Part shown: in pieces, positions 1 through 10,371 of the stretch
Layout: every line of letters begins with the position of its first letter
How positions within the stretch are numbered: position 1 is the stretch's first letter
Assembly (NCBI GenBank): GCA_956465555.1
Contig: OY101122.1
Location: forward strand, 1,809,001-1,873,000
Length of the DNA stretch: 64,000 nt
Reading direction: 5' to 3'
Source: Nitzschia sp. pyKryTriq1
Lineage: Eukaryota; Bacillariophyta; Bacillariophyceae; Bacillariales; Bacillariaceae
Made by a program: the position numbers and the translations under genes
The notes under the pieces: model-generated
What the model was told of the DNA's origin: nothing
Database searches by the model: none
Seen by the model: the letters and a program-made list of their open reading frames with translations, nothing else

Positions 1-1
1 A

Positions 2-3000
2 GAGCAAGAGAATAATCAACATCAGCAGCGTCTCGAAGAAGAAAAGGGTGGTGATGAAGCTCCTGGGATGAATGGTGATCATCATCATCATCATCTTCCT
101 GCTGCCACCAAGCAGCGATCCTATGTTGACGCCGTATTGCAACCGGCGACAAGGCAACTTCTTATCGATGCATCGGGTCATGATTGTGAAACCGATTCTA
201 AGGAAACGGACTCCTCCTCGACACCGCTGAATCTGGATCAGGTGCAACTGCAAACATGTATCGTGCCGACGTCTGGTCCATTTAGCGGCTGGTTGAAGTC
301 CAAATCGATTCCATCTACTGGTACCCTCCCAAAAGATGGTACAAATAATAATACCGTTCCCCTGGCTCCTACCGATGCTGCAACATCGTCCAAGTGCATA
401 GTTTTGGATGCGTACCTGGATAATCTCATGGCAAATGTACCGCAATTGGCGCTCTGCCTGCAAGAAAAGGGACTGATCCAAAGTATCAAGCTACTGGATA
501 GAGATCAAATTCCAGCCATGATGATGCATCCAAGTACGCTGGATACAACCAAACCAGTCGAGACGATACGTTCACAAACATCCTCTTGTGGTGCTAGAAC
601 GCCGGATATGTTCTCGCCGGAAATTATGGAAATGAATGCGACAGCCTTGCTCCGATTCCTCAAAGCCAACTGTACGAGCAACAATACTACCTACTTGCTT
701 CGAACCAACGCTTCAGCTACTGATGGAAACAATATTCAGCTCTACGACATTTCATCGATTTCTCAACAACGACAAAAGAAATGGATCTGGTGGTTGGCCA
801 CCATGTCGTATCGATTCGCCTTAAGGTTGCGGCAGCTGGAAAGTCATGATGTACTGCCCGTGCGACAACGCGCTTTCCGAGACCGGCAACGAAGTTTACT
901 ACAAACGACTCTGGATCTATTGCAAGAGTTACGGGATATGGATGGTAATGCTCACGAATCGTTAGTCGCCTCGGTGCGGGAACACTTTGCAGATACCTTT
1001 TTGGGAGAAACTGCCCGCTCGTCGTCGTCGTCGTCGTCGTCGGAATCATCAAACGAAAACAATGTTGGATCTGGAACCACCACCAACACGACGACGACCA
1101 CAACAAGTCCCAATGGCAGCAGCAGCGCATCACCACCTCCCGTCATGGCATCCTCGTCTGCACCGAAACTATCTTCCTTCCAATTCCCTACGTCTGGTGC
1201 AGCGACGGCACCAGCTCCGATGATGGCAAACGGTACTAGCACAGCGCATCCACAACAACCACAACATCAACCGTATTCTTCCATCACTACGGATGCTTTG
1301 AACAAGGCCCAAGATCATTTGGCACTTGCAATCAAGGCCCTATGGCCTGTTCTTCAGGATCAAATCCGACCACTGACTAGTTCTATGACGACTCCCGCGT
1401 CTACTAATACCCCGCCTGTCAAAACGGGTCCAAGACGGAGAAAGCGTGCAGAATCGGGGACATCGACTCCTTCCTTCCCCCGATCAACAGTGAAACCTTC
1501 GTCAGCGATGGTATCTCAGCTATTTGGATTGAATTACAAGGCGGTCAATGTGACACTTAGACTTGCTGAGCACTATCTTCGACAATATTCTAGTTCCAGT
1601 GCCATGCAATCTCTGAGGCATGCGGCCCACAGGATGGCGGACACAATCTCCTTGCTGGAATATTTTGCGAGTGCTCAAAAATGGATTCCACGGTTACGAT
1701 TACAGTACACTTGGCTGTGGGAGCACTGTGGGCACTTTGCTCGGTCTTTTGCCTCGGATGATTTGTGGCGGGAACGAGGACACGCTTCGGGGGATGATGT
1801 CTTGTATGTGCTTCGTGACGTCGAAGCAGCATTTGGATCGGCTGTGCTGCCCTACAACTTTTCCAATCTCCCAGATCCCATTCGGGCCAAGACGAAGGGT
1901 TTTGTCAGTCTCCAGTCCCTATCGGCACTCTATGCGCCCAAGCTTGGAGAGCTCAAAAAGGCGAAACAGGAAGAGCCGCCCATTTGGGAAGAGGCAAGAA
2001 CCATGCTTTCCAACCAAGGCCTTCTTCAAAAGGATAAGCGCCAAGTACTGGTGGCTTCTTGTATCGCCTACAATCGAGCAATCGTTGCTTTTCAAGAAAT
2101 GGATGACCAGCTGGCAGATGGTAGTCGAGACGACTTTGTGGAAGAGGAATCGTCGGCGCTTCTCAGTTTACTTCGACAACGCTTGGGTGATGCATGCAAC
2201 GAGACGGGGAAAGTCTTGCTAGCATCCCTCCGCACATTCCTCACCAAGCAAACACAAGAAAACTTGAAGCTAGCGGACGTTTTGTTGGACTCGGCACAAT
2301 TTTGGTTCTTGGAAGGTCTGGAGGCGTTTGAAGCGAGTGGAGACCTTAGAAATATTGCTTTATTGAGATGTAATCTCTGTCAGTGCTACAAACTACGTGC
2401 CAACAATTCTTTCAATTCGCAGGCTACCGTGGATGCGAGTCATGCGGAAGTGTGTCTCGAAAAGGCCGCTAGTCATCTGCAAGCCGCGCATGAAACCTTG
2501 GGGACACGGGAAGTCGATGCCATCACCTGGGATATGGTGAGCTCGGAGCTGGCCGCCACCTTCTTGGTGTTGGCTGTCCGACGACGGCAGTCTCTTCTAG
2601 GAGGCGGTATCACCCCCGTGGTACTAGAAGTCCTCCGTCTCTCTCCGGGCAAGGAACGTTCTATCATTGAGCCGATGGAAAAGGCCTTGGCGATCTACCA
2701 ACAATCGGGCAATTTCCATCAAGCAGCAGCCGTGCAATATCAGCTAGCATTGACAAATTCCAAAGTGTGGACGTGCCAGCGCGATGAAGCAAAAACCCGA
2801 GAAAAGCTGTCGGCTGCCTTTACCCAGTACCAGAATGCCTTTGCGTACTTTGGCGCTCACGTGCGGGGGAACGAACCAACGTTTGTCTTGTTGTGTTTAG
2901 ACATTGCCAGTCTGTATGCGGCAGTTTCTGGAGAGGAATGTATTGTCAAGGCTTTGACACGGTGCTTGGATACCGCTGATGCCTTTTCTCGAGAAGCGAT

Positions 3001-3277
3001 TGAAGAAGCGGGGCAATCTGCCGAATGGTTCGAGAAAATGGAAACACTTGCCTCTTCGGTTGACGATCGCGTGTTCAAGCTATTGCGGGGTCTAGTCAAA
3101 CTCGACGCGGATCGTTGGAAGGACCTATATCGGGAAGGGCTGTCAGCCAAAATGATGGTCCGCCAAAGTCATGCCGAAGAACCAAGTTCTTCCGCCAAGG
3201 CCCGCCCGTTGTTGAGCCTCCATGAGGTCCTCGTCGCTCTGCGCAAGAAATTCTACGACTCCAATAATAGCTCATAA
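2..3277 (+). CDS. EDRF1: EDRF1-like protein, 5' end cut by window edge
   Basis: Resembles the erythroid differentiation-related factor 1 family found in animals, plants and protists. Two family landmarks are visible: a segment reading YLDNLMANVPQLALC near residue 117 (counted from the ATG at 68), and the later pair ALLRFLKANC ... IQLYDISSI, which corresponds to the conserved block ending in IQLFDLS in EDRF1 proteins. The C-terminal half is helical and TPR-like, as in the family. Low-complexity Ser, Thr, Asn and Pro runs lie at about residues 318-400. The frame stays open upstream of the ATG to base 2 and reads as plausible coding sequence (Gln/Glu-rich), so the ATG at 68 may be internal and the gene partial at its 5' end. 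EDRF1 has been linked to transcription in animals; the role in algae is unknown. Its 3' end faces the next gene, 207 bp away. Confidence 0.75.
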   Translation, partial: EQENNQHQQRLEEEKGGDEAPGMNGDHHHHHLPAATKQRSYVDAVLQPATRQLLIDASGHDCETDSKETDSSSTPLNLDQVQLQTCIVPTSGPFSGWLKSKSIPSTGTLPKDGTNNNTVPLAPTDAATSSKCIVLDAYLDNLMANVPQLALCLQEKGLIQSIKLLDRDQIPAMMMHPSTLDTTKPVETIRSQTSSCGARTPDMFSPEIMEMNATALLRFLKANCTSNNTTYLLRTNASATDGNNIQLYDISSISQQRQKKWIWWLATMSYRFALRLRQLESHDVLPVRQRAFRDRQRSLLQTTLDLLQELRDMDGNAHESLVASVREHFADTFLGETARSSSSSSSSESSNENNVGSGTTTNTTTTTTSPNGSSSASPPPVMASSSAPKLSSFQFPTSGAATAPAPMMANGTSTAHPQQPQHQPYSSITTDALNKAQDHLALAIKALWPVLQDQIRPLTSSMTTPASTNTPPVKTGPRRRKRAESGTSTPSFPRSTVKPSSAMVSQLFGLNYKAVNVTLRLAEHYLRQYSSSSAMQSLRHAAHRMADTISLLEYFASAQKWIPRLRLQYTWLWEHCGHFARSFASDDLWRERGHASGDDVLYVLRDVEAAFGSAVLPYNFSNLPDPIRAKTKGFVSLQSLSALYAPKLGELKKAKQEEPPIWEEARTMLSNQGLLQKDKRQVLVASCIAYNRAIVAFQEMDDQLADGSRDDFVEEESSALLSLLRQRLGDACNETGKVLLASLRTFLTKQTQENLKLADVLLDSAQFWFLEGLEAFEASGDLRNIALLRCNLCQCYKLRANNSFNSQATVDASHAEVCLEKAASHLQAAHETLGTREVDAITWDMVSSELAATFLVLAVRRRQSLLGGGITPVVLEVLRLSPGKERSIIEPMEKALAIYQQSGNFHQAAAVQYQLALTNSKVWTCQRDEAKTREKLSAAFTQYQNAFAYFGAHVRGNEPTFVLLCLDIASLYAAVSGEECIVKALTRCLDTADAFSREAIEEAGQSAEWFEKMETLASSVDDRVFKLLRGLVKLDADRWKDLYREGLSAKMMVRQSHAEEPSSSAKARPLLSLHEVLVALRKKFYDSNNSS

Positions 3278-3483
3278 TAGTTCAAGGCTTTTCCCCTCAA
3301 CACAGCTGTTACTTACCTCGTTACTGTAGGACTCGTGTCCTCTTGTGCCATACTACGAGACAACTGCGGTGGGTCTCCTATTGTTGGAATTTTAATTTTT
3401 TCTAAAAAGTGTGTACAATACTCCAATGTATAATATATGACATCATACTTGTTTCCTATGTAGTGTGAAGATCCCCGCATTGT

Positions 3484-5232
3484 TCAGCCGTCAATTTTCG
3501 AGATGATTCCATGAATAAAACCGTCGATGAAATGTCGATGTTTTCCAAATGCCTCAAGCTTGAGAAAGATAATTGCCAACTCAAAAGGTTCAACGGTGGC
3601 ATTGTTTTTAGATTGCTGCAGTTCTTCAACCACAGGAAGCACAGCATTACCAAACCGAGTGAGCACATTTTTTGCCCATTTGGCATTGACACTTCTCTTG
3701 ATGGATTCCACATCGTCAAGGTCGAAACTGCCAATGACATTATTGCACCTTGCCACCGCTTCTTCAATGACCTCTGAAAGAGTATGTGTGCCTTGATTAA
3801 TAGTTCCCAATTCGTCAGTCGCCCCTAATTCGGAAGTCATCGCGGCAATAAAGTTGGAAATGGAACGTTCATTCGATTCCATTGCCTCAAATTTGGGCGC
3901 GGCAAGTGCTGACTCGAATGGTTTCCCCGTGGTAGTATCCTTGAGTTGCTGGAGTTCTTCAATCACAGGAAGCACAGCATCACCGAGCCGAGTGACCACA
4001 CACTTTGCCCATTTGGCAAGAATACTTTTCTTGATGGATCCCACATTGTCAAGGTCGAAACTGCCAATAACTCTATTGCACCTCGCCACTCCTGCTTCCA
4101 TGGATTCTCGAATTCTCGCTTGACTTTCTGCAATCCAGTCACTGATGCGAGGGGGTGTGACCGCAATTGGGGTGGGGGTAGAAGAAACTTCTTCATTTGG
4201 AGTAGGAGGGGTTTCAGCATGTGCCCTTGTTGAGTTGCGGCGACGTTTCTTGAGTTGTTCACGAAGACGCTCCATTGTCGTTTCGTCCTCATCCTCATCC
4301 TCTGGATGAGAACTCTCCAGGAAGCAAGTTCTAGCATAAGCTTGAACTTCCTGGCACTCCTTGATGATTTGCCAGATCGGCATCCACGCATCATGCTCAT
4401 TGGAAAATCCTTTCCAGTGAATCCTGACTCTTGTAATTGCCTCCTCGGTGGTATGGCATTCTTTCGAGATATCCAAAATCTTCACTGGGAAAATACTCTC
4501 GAAGGTGAAGGCCGTTTCTCCAGCCTCGAAGGAATGCTTCCTTACAACATCGTCATCGTAATCCATATTTTCCCAATCGTGGCTACCTGTGCGTGCAAAT
4601 GTATTCACCTGTGACGTGTTTGGCATGACACGCCAACTTGGGACCCATTCTTCTTCTTGAGACGCCATGTATCGAATCCGCAGGCGGTGGTGTGTGGTGT
4701 CTTCCTTGCCTCGACGACTGTCAGCTGCACCAATGACTGGAAACAAGCCTCCCACGCGCACCTCCAGAATCAATACTTCCAAAAGCTTTTCAAAAGCGTA
4801 GGCATTGCCGCCCACCACGATGGGTGCCGATCCTCCTCTGGCCTTATTTACTGGTGCTTGTGATGATTTTCTTTTCTTCTTGCTGCTGTTGCCAGAAAGT
4901 TTCTTTCCGCCGCCCGTTTTAAAGAGCTCTTCGCATTCTCTATGAATTCGATCTTTTGTGGCAGGTACAAATGAACCATCCGATAAAGACACGAGGAAAC
5001 GAGAACCCTTCTGATCCTTAAGTTCTTTCGCCAGCCGCTTGGTCAACTCTCTATCGGACCATTCGGAAACGGAATACTCCTTCACATATCTTCGCAACCT
5101 TTTTGCCCAATGTATTGTACCAGGATGCTCTTCGAGAAAACTATCCTGCCCGAACAAGACATCCGGGTCTTGCGGTACGGAGTCGTCCTGGTGGTTCTCA
5201 CCGGAGGAGTTTTCATCGCTGCTGCAGGTCAT
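3484..5232 (-). CDS. Putative chromatin-associated protein with DUF6824-like and chromo-barrel-like modules
   Basis: 582 residues. Residues about 22-104 begin DPDVLFGQD ... HPGT and end with a GSRFL block, resembling the DUF6824-type domain common in diatom proteins. Two modules follow (about 145-225 and 232-305). Each has a beta-rich stretch ending in a Trp-containing motif, RIRYMASQEEEWVPSW in the first and RIHWKGFSNEHDAWMP in the second, which look like chromo-barrel or Tudor-knot folds that bind histone tails or RNA. A basic linker (KKRRRN) may be a nuclear signal. The C-terminus is a tandem pair of about 95-residue helical repeats, both with VARCN.VIGSFDLD, AKWAK and AVLP(V/I)(I/V)EELQQ. 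No signal peptide or membrane segment. A nuclear chromatin reader is an inference from the modules; the repeats match nothing I recognise. Confidence 0.65.
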   Translation of the reverse strand: MTCSSDENSSGENHQDDSVPQDPDVLFGQDSFLEEHPGTIHWAKRLRRYVKEYSVSEWSDRELTKRLAKELKDQKGSRFLVSLSDGSFVPATKDRIHRECEELFKTGGGKKLSGNSSKKKRKSSQAPVNKARGGSAPIVVGGNAYAFEKLLEVLILEVRVGGLFPVIGAADSRRGKEDTTHHRLRIRYMASQEEEWVPSWRVMPNTSQVNTFARTGSHDWENMDYDDDVVRKHSFEAGETAFTFESIFPVKILDISKECHTTEEAITRVRIHWKGFSNEHDAWMPIWQIIKECQEVQAYARTCFLESSHPEDEDEDETTMERLREQLKKRRRNSTRAHAETPPTPNEEVSSTPTPIAVTPPRISDWIAESQARIRESMEAGVARCNRVIGSFDLDNVGSIKKSILAKWAKCVVTRLGDAVLPVIEELQQLKDTTTGKPFESALAAPKFEAMESNERSISNFIAAMTSELGATDELGTINQGTHTLSEVIEEAVARCNNVIGSFDLDDVESIKRSVNAKWAKNVLTRFGNAVLPVVEELQQSKNNATVEPFELAIIFLKLEAFGKHRHFIDGFIHGIISKIDG

Positions 5233-5960
5233 GTGGTCAGTGGAACAGTTGATAATCTTTTGGTGGGTAACAGCACCTACATACAGGCAGTACCAGTACA
5301 GGTATGCAGCAACCGTGGTATTGTTGGACCAACAATACCGGTACTACTGTTGGAGGGAGAGGTATCGTCGTCCATCATCATCGTCGTCGCTACCGGTACC
5401 TGATGCGGTACTGGTACTGTTAGATACTCGTAATTGTACTCGTACGATGAGGGGCGAGCGAAATAGGTGAAAGATACTTCTCTGCTGGTTCACGGATACC
5501 ATATGAATCACGAACATCATTTCCGCTTTTTTATCATTCCGATTCATTCGAATGGTATGTTCGTCATTCCTCTCTTCGCTTTCTGCGCTCTGCGCGGGAG
5601 AGGAAACCTGCTCTGTTTCCCTTTTCATTTTTATTGTTGCTTTTGCCGCGAAGGTCGAAGTTGGTTTGGTGTTGTTACTTGGTACCGGTACAAGGAGACT
5701 TGTTTTTGGTATCATGTATCATACATTGATAATTGGTACAACTCTTCTATCCGATCCTTTCATCTCTTGATGTACTGTACAACTTCGTAGAATACTGTAG
5801 CTCACGAATGCCTTGGTTTTATTGCGAAGATTTTTCAGATCCATATCTTACGCATGAGAAGCGTGGATGGCGCGGTGCCAAGCTTTGTCGCGATCAACGA
5901 AACAACGTAAGGAACAACAGCTTTTTATCCACCTTATCCAACACACACACACAACACGCC
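5233..5960. other. Divergent intergenic region
   Basis: About 730 bp between two divergently transcribed genes, presumably holding both promoters. It is rich in GTAC-containing words and contains TACCGGTA at 5391-5398 and the perfect 10-bp palindrome GTACCGGTAC at 5682-5691. Open frames here are long only by chance and have no domain-like content. An AC-rich tract (about 5941-5954) lies just before the ATG at 5961. Confidence 0.5.
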
Positions 5961-7142
5961 ATGATGTCACTACCGGAATTTCTTTTCAAGATTGCAACGC
6001 GAGATACAACGGGGTGTAGCATGTTTGTCCCCCGTCGGCGCTCAATAACCCTGCTGGTGAGAGTCGTTTGTTTGATGGTAGTACTACACAACATCATGAC
6101 CACCACCACCGTCAACGTGTTGACCAGAGAAGTCAACAACAGCAACGACAACAAGTCGATAGACTATCCCACCGTTGTGCAACCACAAAATCACACCACC
6201 CATGCGTCCGATCAAATTTCATTGCGAGAATACGAGGCAACAAGCAGCGGGAACCATAGAAATCCAGGAGTATTTGTGGTGAACCCCAATCTATCATCAT
6301 CATCCAGCATAATAATTGGACACAACAGAAACGACGACGACGACGACAGCGACAGCAACAACTGGAGACCCTCGCCAGAGTGGATCAAAGAATGCGTCAA
6401 CAAGACACAGGGTAGCCCCCTAATTACACGACCTTTTTTGGCGGATAAGGTATGGGAAGGATATGTGTTGGGCGACTGTATCAAATTGTGTCGCAAGTGT
6501 AACAAGGGTGGTCCAAAGAACAAGCAAACACTGGCGAAGGATTACTATGAATATGGTTGCAAGAACACCACAAACCGCGAACCCAACGGGAATTTGAGCC
6601 TAGTAAATAGGATCGTGGATTTACGACTCAACGACACAAATTTTGAGGTGCCTGCTCCGGATGTGCTGGTAATACATTTACGGTTGGGTGATGTGATTGA
6701 ACACTCCAAGCAAAGTGTGGAGACAATGCTGATATCGGGCGGTGACCCAAATCACGACCCAAACTTTCGGACTTCGCTGAAAAGTATCAGTGAGTACTTG
6801 GACAACATTGCCGAGTCTAAAGCAACCAAGGTTTTGATCCGTGGCGGCTCCCACAAGCGTCAATACTACAAGAAGAGCCGATTGTATGCAATGTGTTTGG
6901 AACAAGCGATAGCAGAAGCTGGCTACGAGGTTCATATGGATTTGGACACGGGGAATCCTGATTTCGACTTTTACTACATGGCACACGCAAAGAAATTCAT
7001 TGTATCATCTGGTGGCTTTTCGAGGGTCCTGGGGATGCTGGTGGAGAGTCGGGGTGGAACCGTATTTGGACGTCAATTCTATGGCGAGGTGGAACATAAA
7101 AAGAAGGCCGAGAATCCTTGGGCGAATTCATGGATGATGTAG
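5961..7142 (+). CDS. Type II membrane glycosyltransferase-like protein (fucosyltransferase-like HLRLGD motif)
   Basis: 393 residues from the ATG at 5961. The frame is open further upstream, but this ATG gives a short basic cytoplasmic tail followed by a single hydrophobic segment (about residues 28-47, ITLLVRVVCLMVVLH), the layout of Golgi type II enzymes. After a Ser/Asp/Asn-rich stem, a Cys-containing lumenal domain begins near residue 140. The motif VIHLRLGDVI at about residue 238 resembles the H(I/L)R.GD motif of GDP-fucose-using fucosyltransferases. The C-terminal FYYMAHAKKFIVSSGGFSRVLG fits the end of such a Rossmann-like domain, where a Ser/Gly-rich loop contacts the donor. Likely acts on secreted glycans in the Golgi. 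The donor sugar is inferred from the motif alone. Confidence 0.6.
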   Translation: MMSLPEFLFKIATRDTTGCSMFVPRRRSITLLVRVVCLMVVLHNIMTTTTVNVLTREVNNSNDNKSIDYPTVVQPQNHTTHASDQISLREYEATSSGNHRNPGVFVVNPNLSSSSSIIIGHNRNDDDDDSDSNNWRPSPEWIKECVNKTQGSPLITRPFLADKVWEGYVLGDCIKLCRKCNKGGPKNKQTLAKDYYEYGCKNTTNREPNGNLSLVNRIVDLRLNDTNFEVPAPDVLVIHLRLGDVIEHSKQSVETMLISGGDPNHDPNFRTSLKSISEYLDNIAESKATKVLIRGGSHKRQYYKKSRLYAMCLEQAIAEAGYEVHMDLDTGNPDFDFYYMAHAKKFIVSSGGFSRVLGMLVESRGGTVFGRQFYGEVEHKKKAENPWANSWMM

Positions 7143-7947
7143 TTCCGTTGGTGTACAACCGAGCAATATCAGTTGTCGTTTGAATGGCATCGAACTCCAT
7201 TCCTAAAAAATGCTACGGGTACAAGATGTTACTAGCGGACCGACACGTTATTTATCGATTAGATATATGCATTCGAAGTTCTTCCGGGAGCCATGATCGA
7301 TGGTATGCACCAAAATAGAATCGTTCCAAGCTCAATCATTGTCATTTCAATATTTGAAATAGAAACAAGGCCTTTACTATGTCCTACGGTACACAGATAG
7401 TCTCGCCATCAATCATTCGAAGTACTTGTAGTCTACAATATTCTAGTGCAAGTGCAGAACTGTCGTCGAAGGCACGCTTTATTGTGCCGAGAGAATAGAG
7501 CCAAGAGTACCGGTTGAGAGTAATAGAGAGCACACCAGTACATTGAAATCAGTCAGAGTGGTCGACGTATCGGTTACCGAGCCAAAAACTCGGGAGACGA
7601 GAACAGACCGATCCCATTTTTCCACACTGGCATGAACGATGACCGCTTGCCCCGAGACCGAAGACTTGAAAAAAGTTCGAAGAAACACCGACCATGGCAC
7701 TCTGTTTGACTACCAGTACTTGTCCATAGATTGATCCGTCATACCACCGGTACTGTAGCCAGGGTCCACACCCTCATAGAGAAGAATCAAAATCGAGGCG
7801 AATTGTAATAAAAAGGATCGCGGTTACTTTCCAGAAAAGATTCGAGTGTGCGAGATAGAAGAATGACCCATCACATGGAATATTATAATAGGTTTTGAGT
7901 ACGAAATTGGATTGAAACGTTCGTCGTCAGAACTAGCGTAACATACC
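7143..7947. other. Intergenic region, no gene seen
   Basis: About 800 bp between two same-strand genes. Contains an ACCGGTAC word near 7746. Short frames on either strand lack domains. Presumably the 3' flank of the upstream gene and the promoter of the 793-aa repeat protein. Confidence 0.45.
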
Positions 7948-10329
7948 ATGGCATCCAGCAGTTCTTGGGGCGGGGCCTTTCGCTCTTTTTCTGTTCGGTT
8001 ATTTGGAGATGATTTGGCGGGAGAACTGGATCCTTCTTCGGTGACAGCACCTCCACAGTCCAACGTGCACAACGGAAACCCACACCAGTCATCTTCATCA
8101 CCATCCGTGGGCCCGCTCCACATGCGGTCCTTTCCGGAACATCAAGTAGCAGCGGCTCTACCAGCTACTACTCCCAAACCAGCGGCGCTATCACCGGATC
8201 AACTACAACAGTCCATGAAGCAACTCATGAGGCACCCCAAACTATGGGCCATGTACAAGGAACAATTAGCCGTGCAGGATCAACCGACGCATCCAGAAAC
8301 CGTCCGACGAGTTCTGGTGGAGTTTTTACAGCAGCATGGTCAAGAAATGATTCCGAATGGGATAGTTCCACCACAAAAGTCTTCTCTCGCCAAGTCTCTT
8401 TTTCTTGGATGGAACATGGGATTGGAAGAAGAGTCGACTCATGTGTCTCGGACGAGACCAAATCCGCTAAAACCGGTCCAACAGCAGAAACCAGAAGAGA
8501 AGGATGATTTGCAATCTCGAATGAAGCGGCTAATGAAACACCCAGAGCTATGGATCCAATACAAAAATTTGTTGAGCAAAGAGGAAACGCCAGACAGTCC
8601 GGATACCATCCGACGGTTGCTGGTTGAGTATTGGGATCAGTACGAAGAGGAACTCTTGCGCTTCGAGGCCCAAGCCGCAACCACAGCGGCTTTATTGTCA
8701 TCACCAGCTCCAAGACCGCCTCGTTTGTCTTCCTCATTCTCGTCTTCGAAAGGATCCTCTATATTTCAAGCGTTCAACACGGATCTGGATGGAGAATCCC
8801 AACATTTCCTATCCTCCAAATCGTCAGCGAGTCGCCCGTCCAACCCCAAACCCATCCAGCCTCAAGATACGACCCAACGACAGTTGCGCCTACTTCGAAG
8901 CTCACCTGACTTATATGCCAAGTATCAAGAAAGACTGTTAATGGATGAATCCGAAGAAGATACCCCCGCCGCCGATCTGTTGACGAAATTCTTGCGAGAA
9001 CACGCATCAGAACTATCGGATCTCGAACGAGCTGATCAAGAGGCCAAAGAGCAACAGGCTAGTGATGCCTCTCTCTTGCATCTGGAGACGGCTACGTTGG
9101 CGGAAGAACAATCGGAAACCAAGTTCGACCGGTCGCAAGTAACCAACCAGAGCGAGCCTCGTTCTCGCAGTACGAGACCGGATCCCCGCCAGAAATTGAT
9201 GGTCTATCGAGACTCCATTTCGAGTCGGTCCATGCGAAGCGTCCAAATTGCCATGGGAGCCTTGGCAGGAGAAATGGAAGAGAGTGTGACACCAACGCCT
9301 TCCAGGAGTACACCCTCCCGACCAAGCTTGAGCTCCCAGAGTGAGCACCACACTACCATGAGCCAGCGCGATCGTCGTCAACAGTTCACGACGTATCGGG
9401 ATACCATCTCGAGTCGGTCAAAACGCGCAATGGATGCATTGGCAGGCGAAGTGGAGGAAAATCACGTTGCTTTCAAGGAGAAGGGTTCTTCTTCCCAAAA
9501 GAGCTTGACTTCCCAAAGTGAGCACCACTCCAACGCAAACCGTGGTGGCGATCGGCGGCAACAGTTCACGGCGTATCGGGATACCATCTCGAGTCGATCA
9601 AAACGTGCCATGGATGCATTGGCGGGAGAAGTGGGCGACACCTCAGCTCCCCAAAATGAGAAGAGCACATCCTTATCATCCCAAAGTGAACATCACCCTC
9701 ACCGCCGCGATCGACGCCAACAATTGATCGCGTATCGTGATACCATGTCGAGTCGCTCCAAACGTGCCGTGGAGGAGCTGGCCGGAGAACTGGGGGCTAT
9801 CACACAACACGAACCGTCTCCATCAACTTCCGAGGCGACAGACCTGAAATCGACCGTGGCGTCGTTGGTAGCATGGGGACAAAATTTCACATTGAGCATG
9901 ACCTCCGAGTTGGAAGAGCCCTCTAACTACAGCAACAGTGTAATACAGCCAGAGAATATCGACTTGGGCGTGATGCCATATATCGGAGGTATACCAGGAA
10001 CAGGACCTTTCCATGCCTCCACACCCATGAACAACTTTGACATGAAATCAGAGGATGACGTAGGAGATGATGATCTCGTGCTACGACAAGCAGCGAAAAT
10101 TGCAGATCGCCGTCGCCGGTCGGATTCTCGCAGTAGTGCTATCACTCTGGAGCCAATCGCAGATGACGAGGAAGATGGGAGTGTCTCGGAACACTTGGGA
10201 GCGTCGAGTGCTGATTCAACGACTGAGGCTGATACCACATCGAACGAGGAAGCGTTGTCGGCGACATTTACCCAAACGAAGGATGGAGAGGATGCAGGTC
10301 GTGTGGAGAATGATGATGGTCTAATTTAG
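7948..10329 (+). CDS. 793-aa protein with two families of internal repeats, function unknown
   Basis: Starts at an ATG in a good context (ACCATGG). Hydrophilic, no signal peptide or membrane helix. Two repeat families are obvious. Family 1, three copies at about residues 84-130, 186-233 and 310-355: a helical unit with the pattern M..LM.HP.LW..YK..L followed by T.RR.L.E(F/Y)...(Y/H). Family 2, four copies at about 412, 475, 535 and 588: about 30 residues with the pattern RRQ....YRDT(I/M)SSRS.RA...LAGE. Between repeats are Ser-rich spacers containing SSQSEHH three times. The C-terminus is acidic. The DNA of family 2 is also repeated, implying expansion by tandem duplication. No known domain recognised; a scaffold or multivalent binding role is a guess. 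Confidence 0.7.
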   Translation: MASSSSWGGAFRSFSVRLFGDDLAGELDPSSVTAPPQSNVHNGNPHQSSSSPSVGPLHMRSFPEHQVAAALPATTPKPAALSPDQLQQSMKQLMRHPKLWAMYKEQLAVQDQPTHPETVRRVLVEFLQQHGQEMIPNGIVPPQKSSLAKSLFLGWNMGLEEESTHVSRTRPNPLKPVQQQKPEEKDDLQSRMKRLMKHPELWIQYKNLLSKEETPDSPDTIRRLLVEYWDQYEEELLRFEAQAATTAALLSSPAPRPPRLSSSFSSSKGSSIFQAFNTDLDGESQHFLSSKSSASRPSNPKPIQPQDTTQRQLRLLRSSPDLYAKYQERLLMDESEEDTPAADLLTKFLREHASELSDLERADQEAKEQQASDASLLHLETATLAEEQSETKFDRSQVTNQSEPRSRSTRPDPRQKLMVYRDSISSRSMRSVQIAMGALAGEMEESVTPTPSRSTPSRPSLSSQSEHHTTMSQRDRRQQFTTYRDTISSRSKRAMDALAGEVEENHVAFKEKGSSSQKSLTSQSEHHSNANRGGDRRQQFTAYRDTISSRSKRAMDALAGEVGDTSAPQNEKSTSLSSQSEHHPHRRDRRQQLIAYRDTMSSRSKRAVEELAGELGAITQHEPSPSTSEATDLKSTVASLVAWGQNFTLSMTSELEEPSNYSNSVIQPENIDLGVMPYIGGIPGTGPFHASTPMNNFDMKSEDDVGDDDLVLRQAAKIADRRRRSDSRSSAITLEPIADDEEDGSVSEHLGASSADSTTEADTTSNEEALSATFTQTKDGEDAGRVENDDGLI

Positions 10330-10371
10330 AACAAGAAAAAACAAGGGGAAAGAAATGCACTACCATACCCG

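Noticed and set aside
952-1242. Asp-rich and Arg-rich frames opposite the Ser/Thr runs of the EDRF1-like gene
   Set aside because: Produced by TCG/ACG trinucleotide runs within a real coding region.
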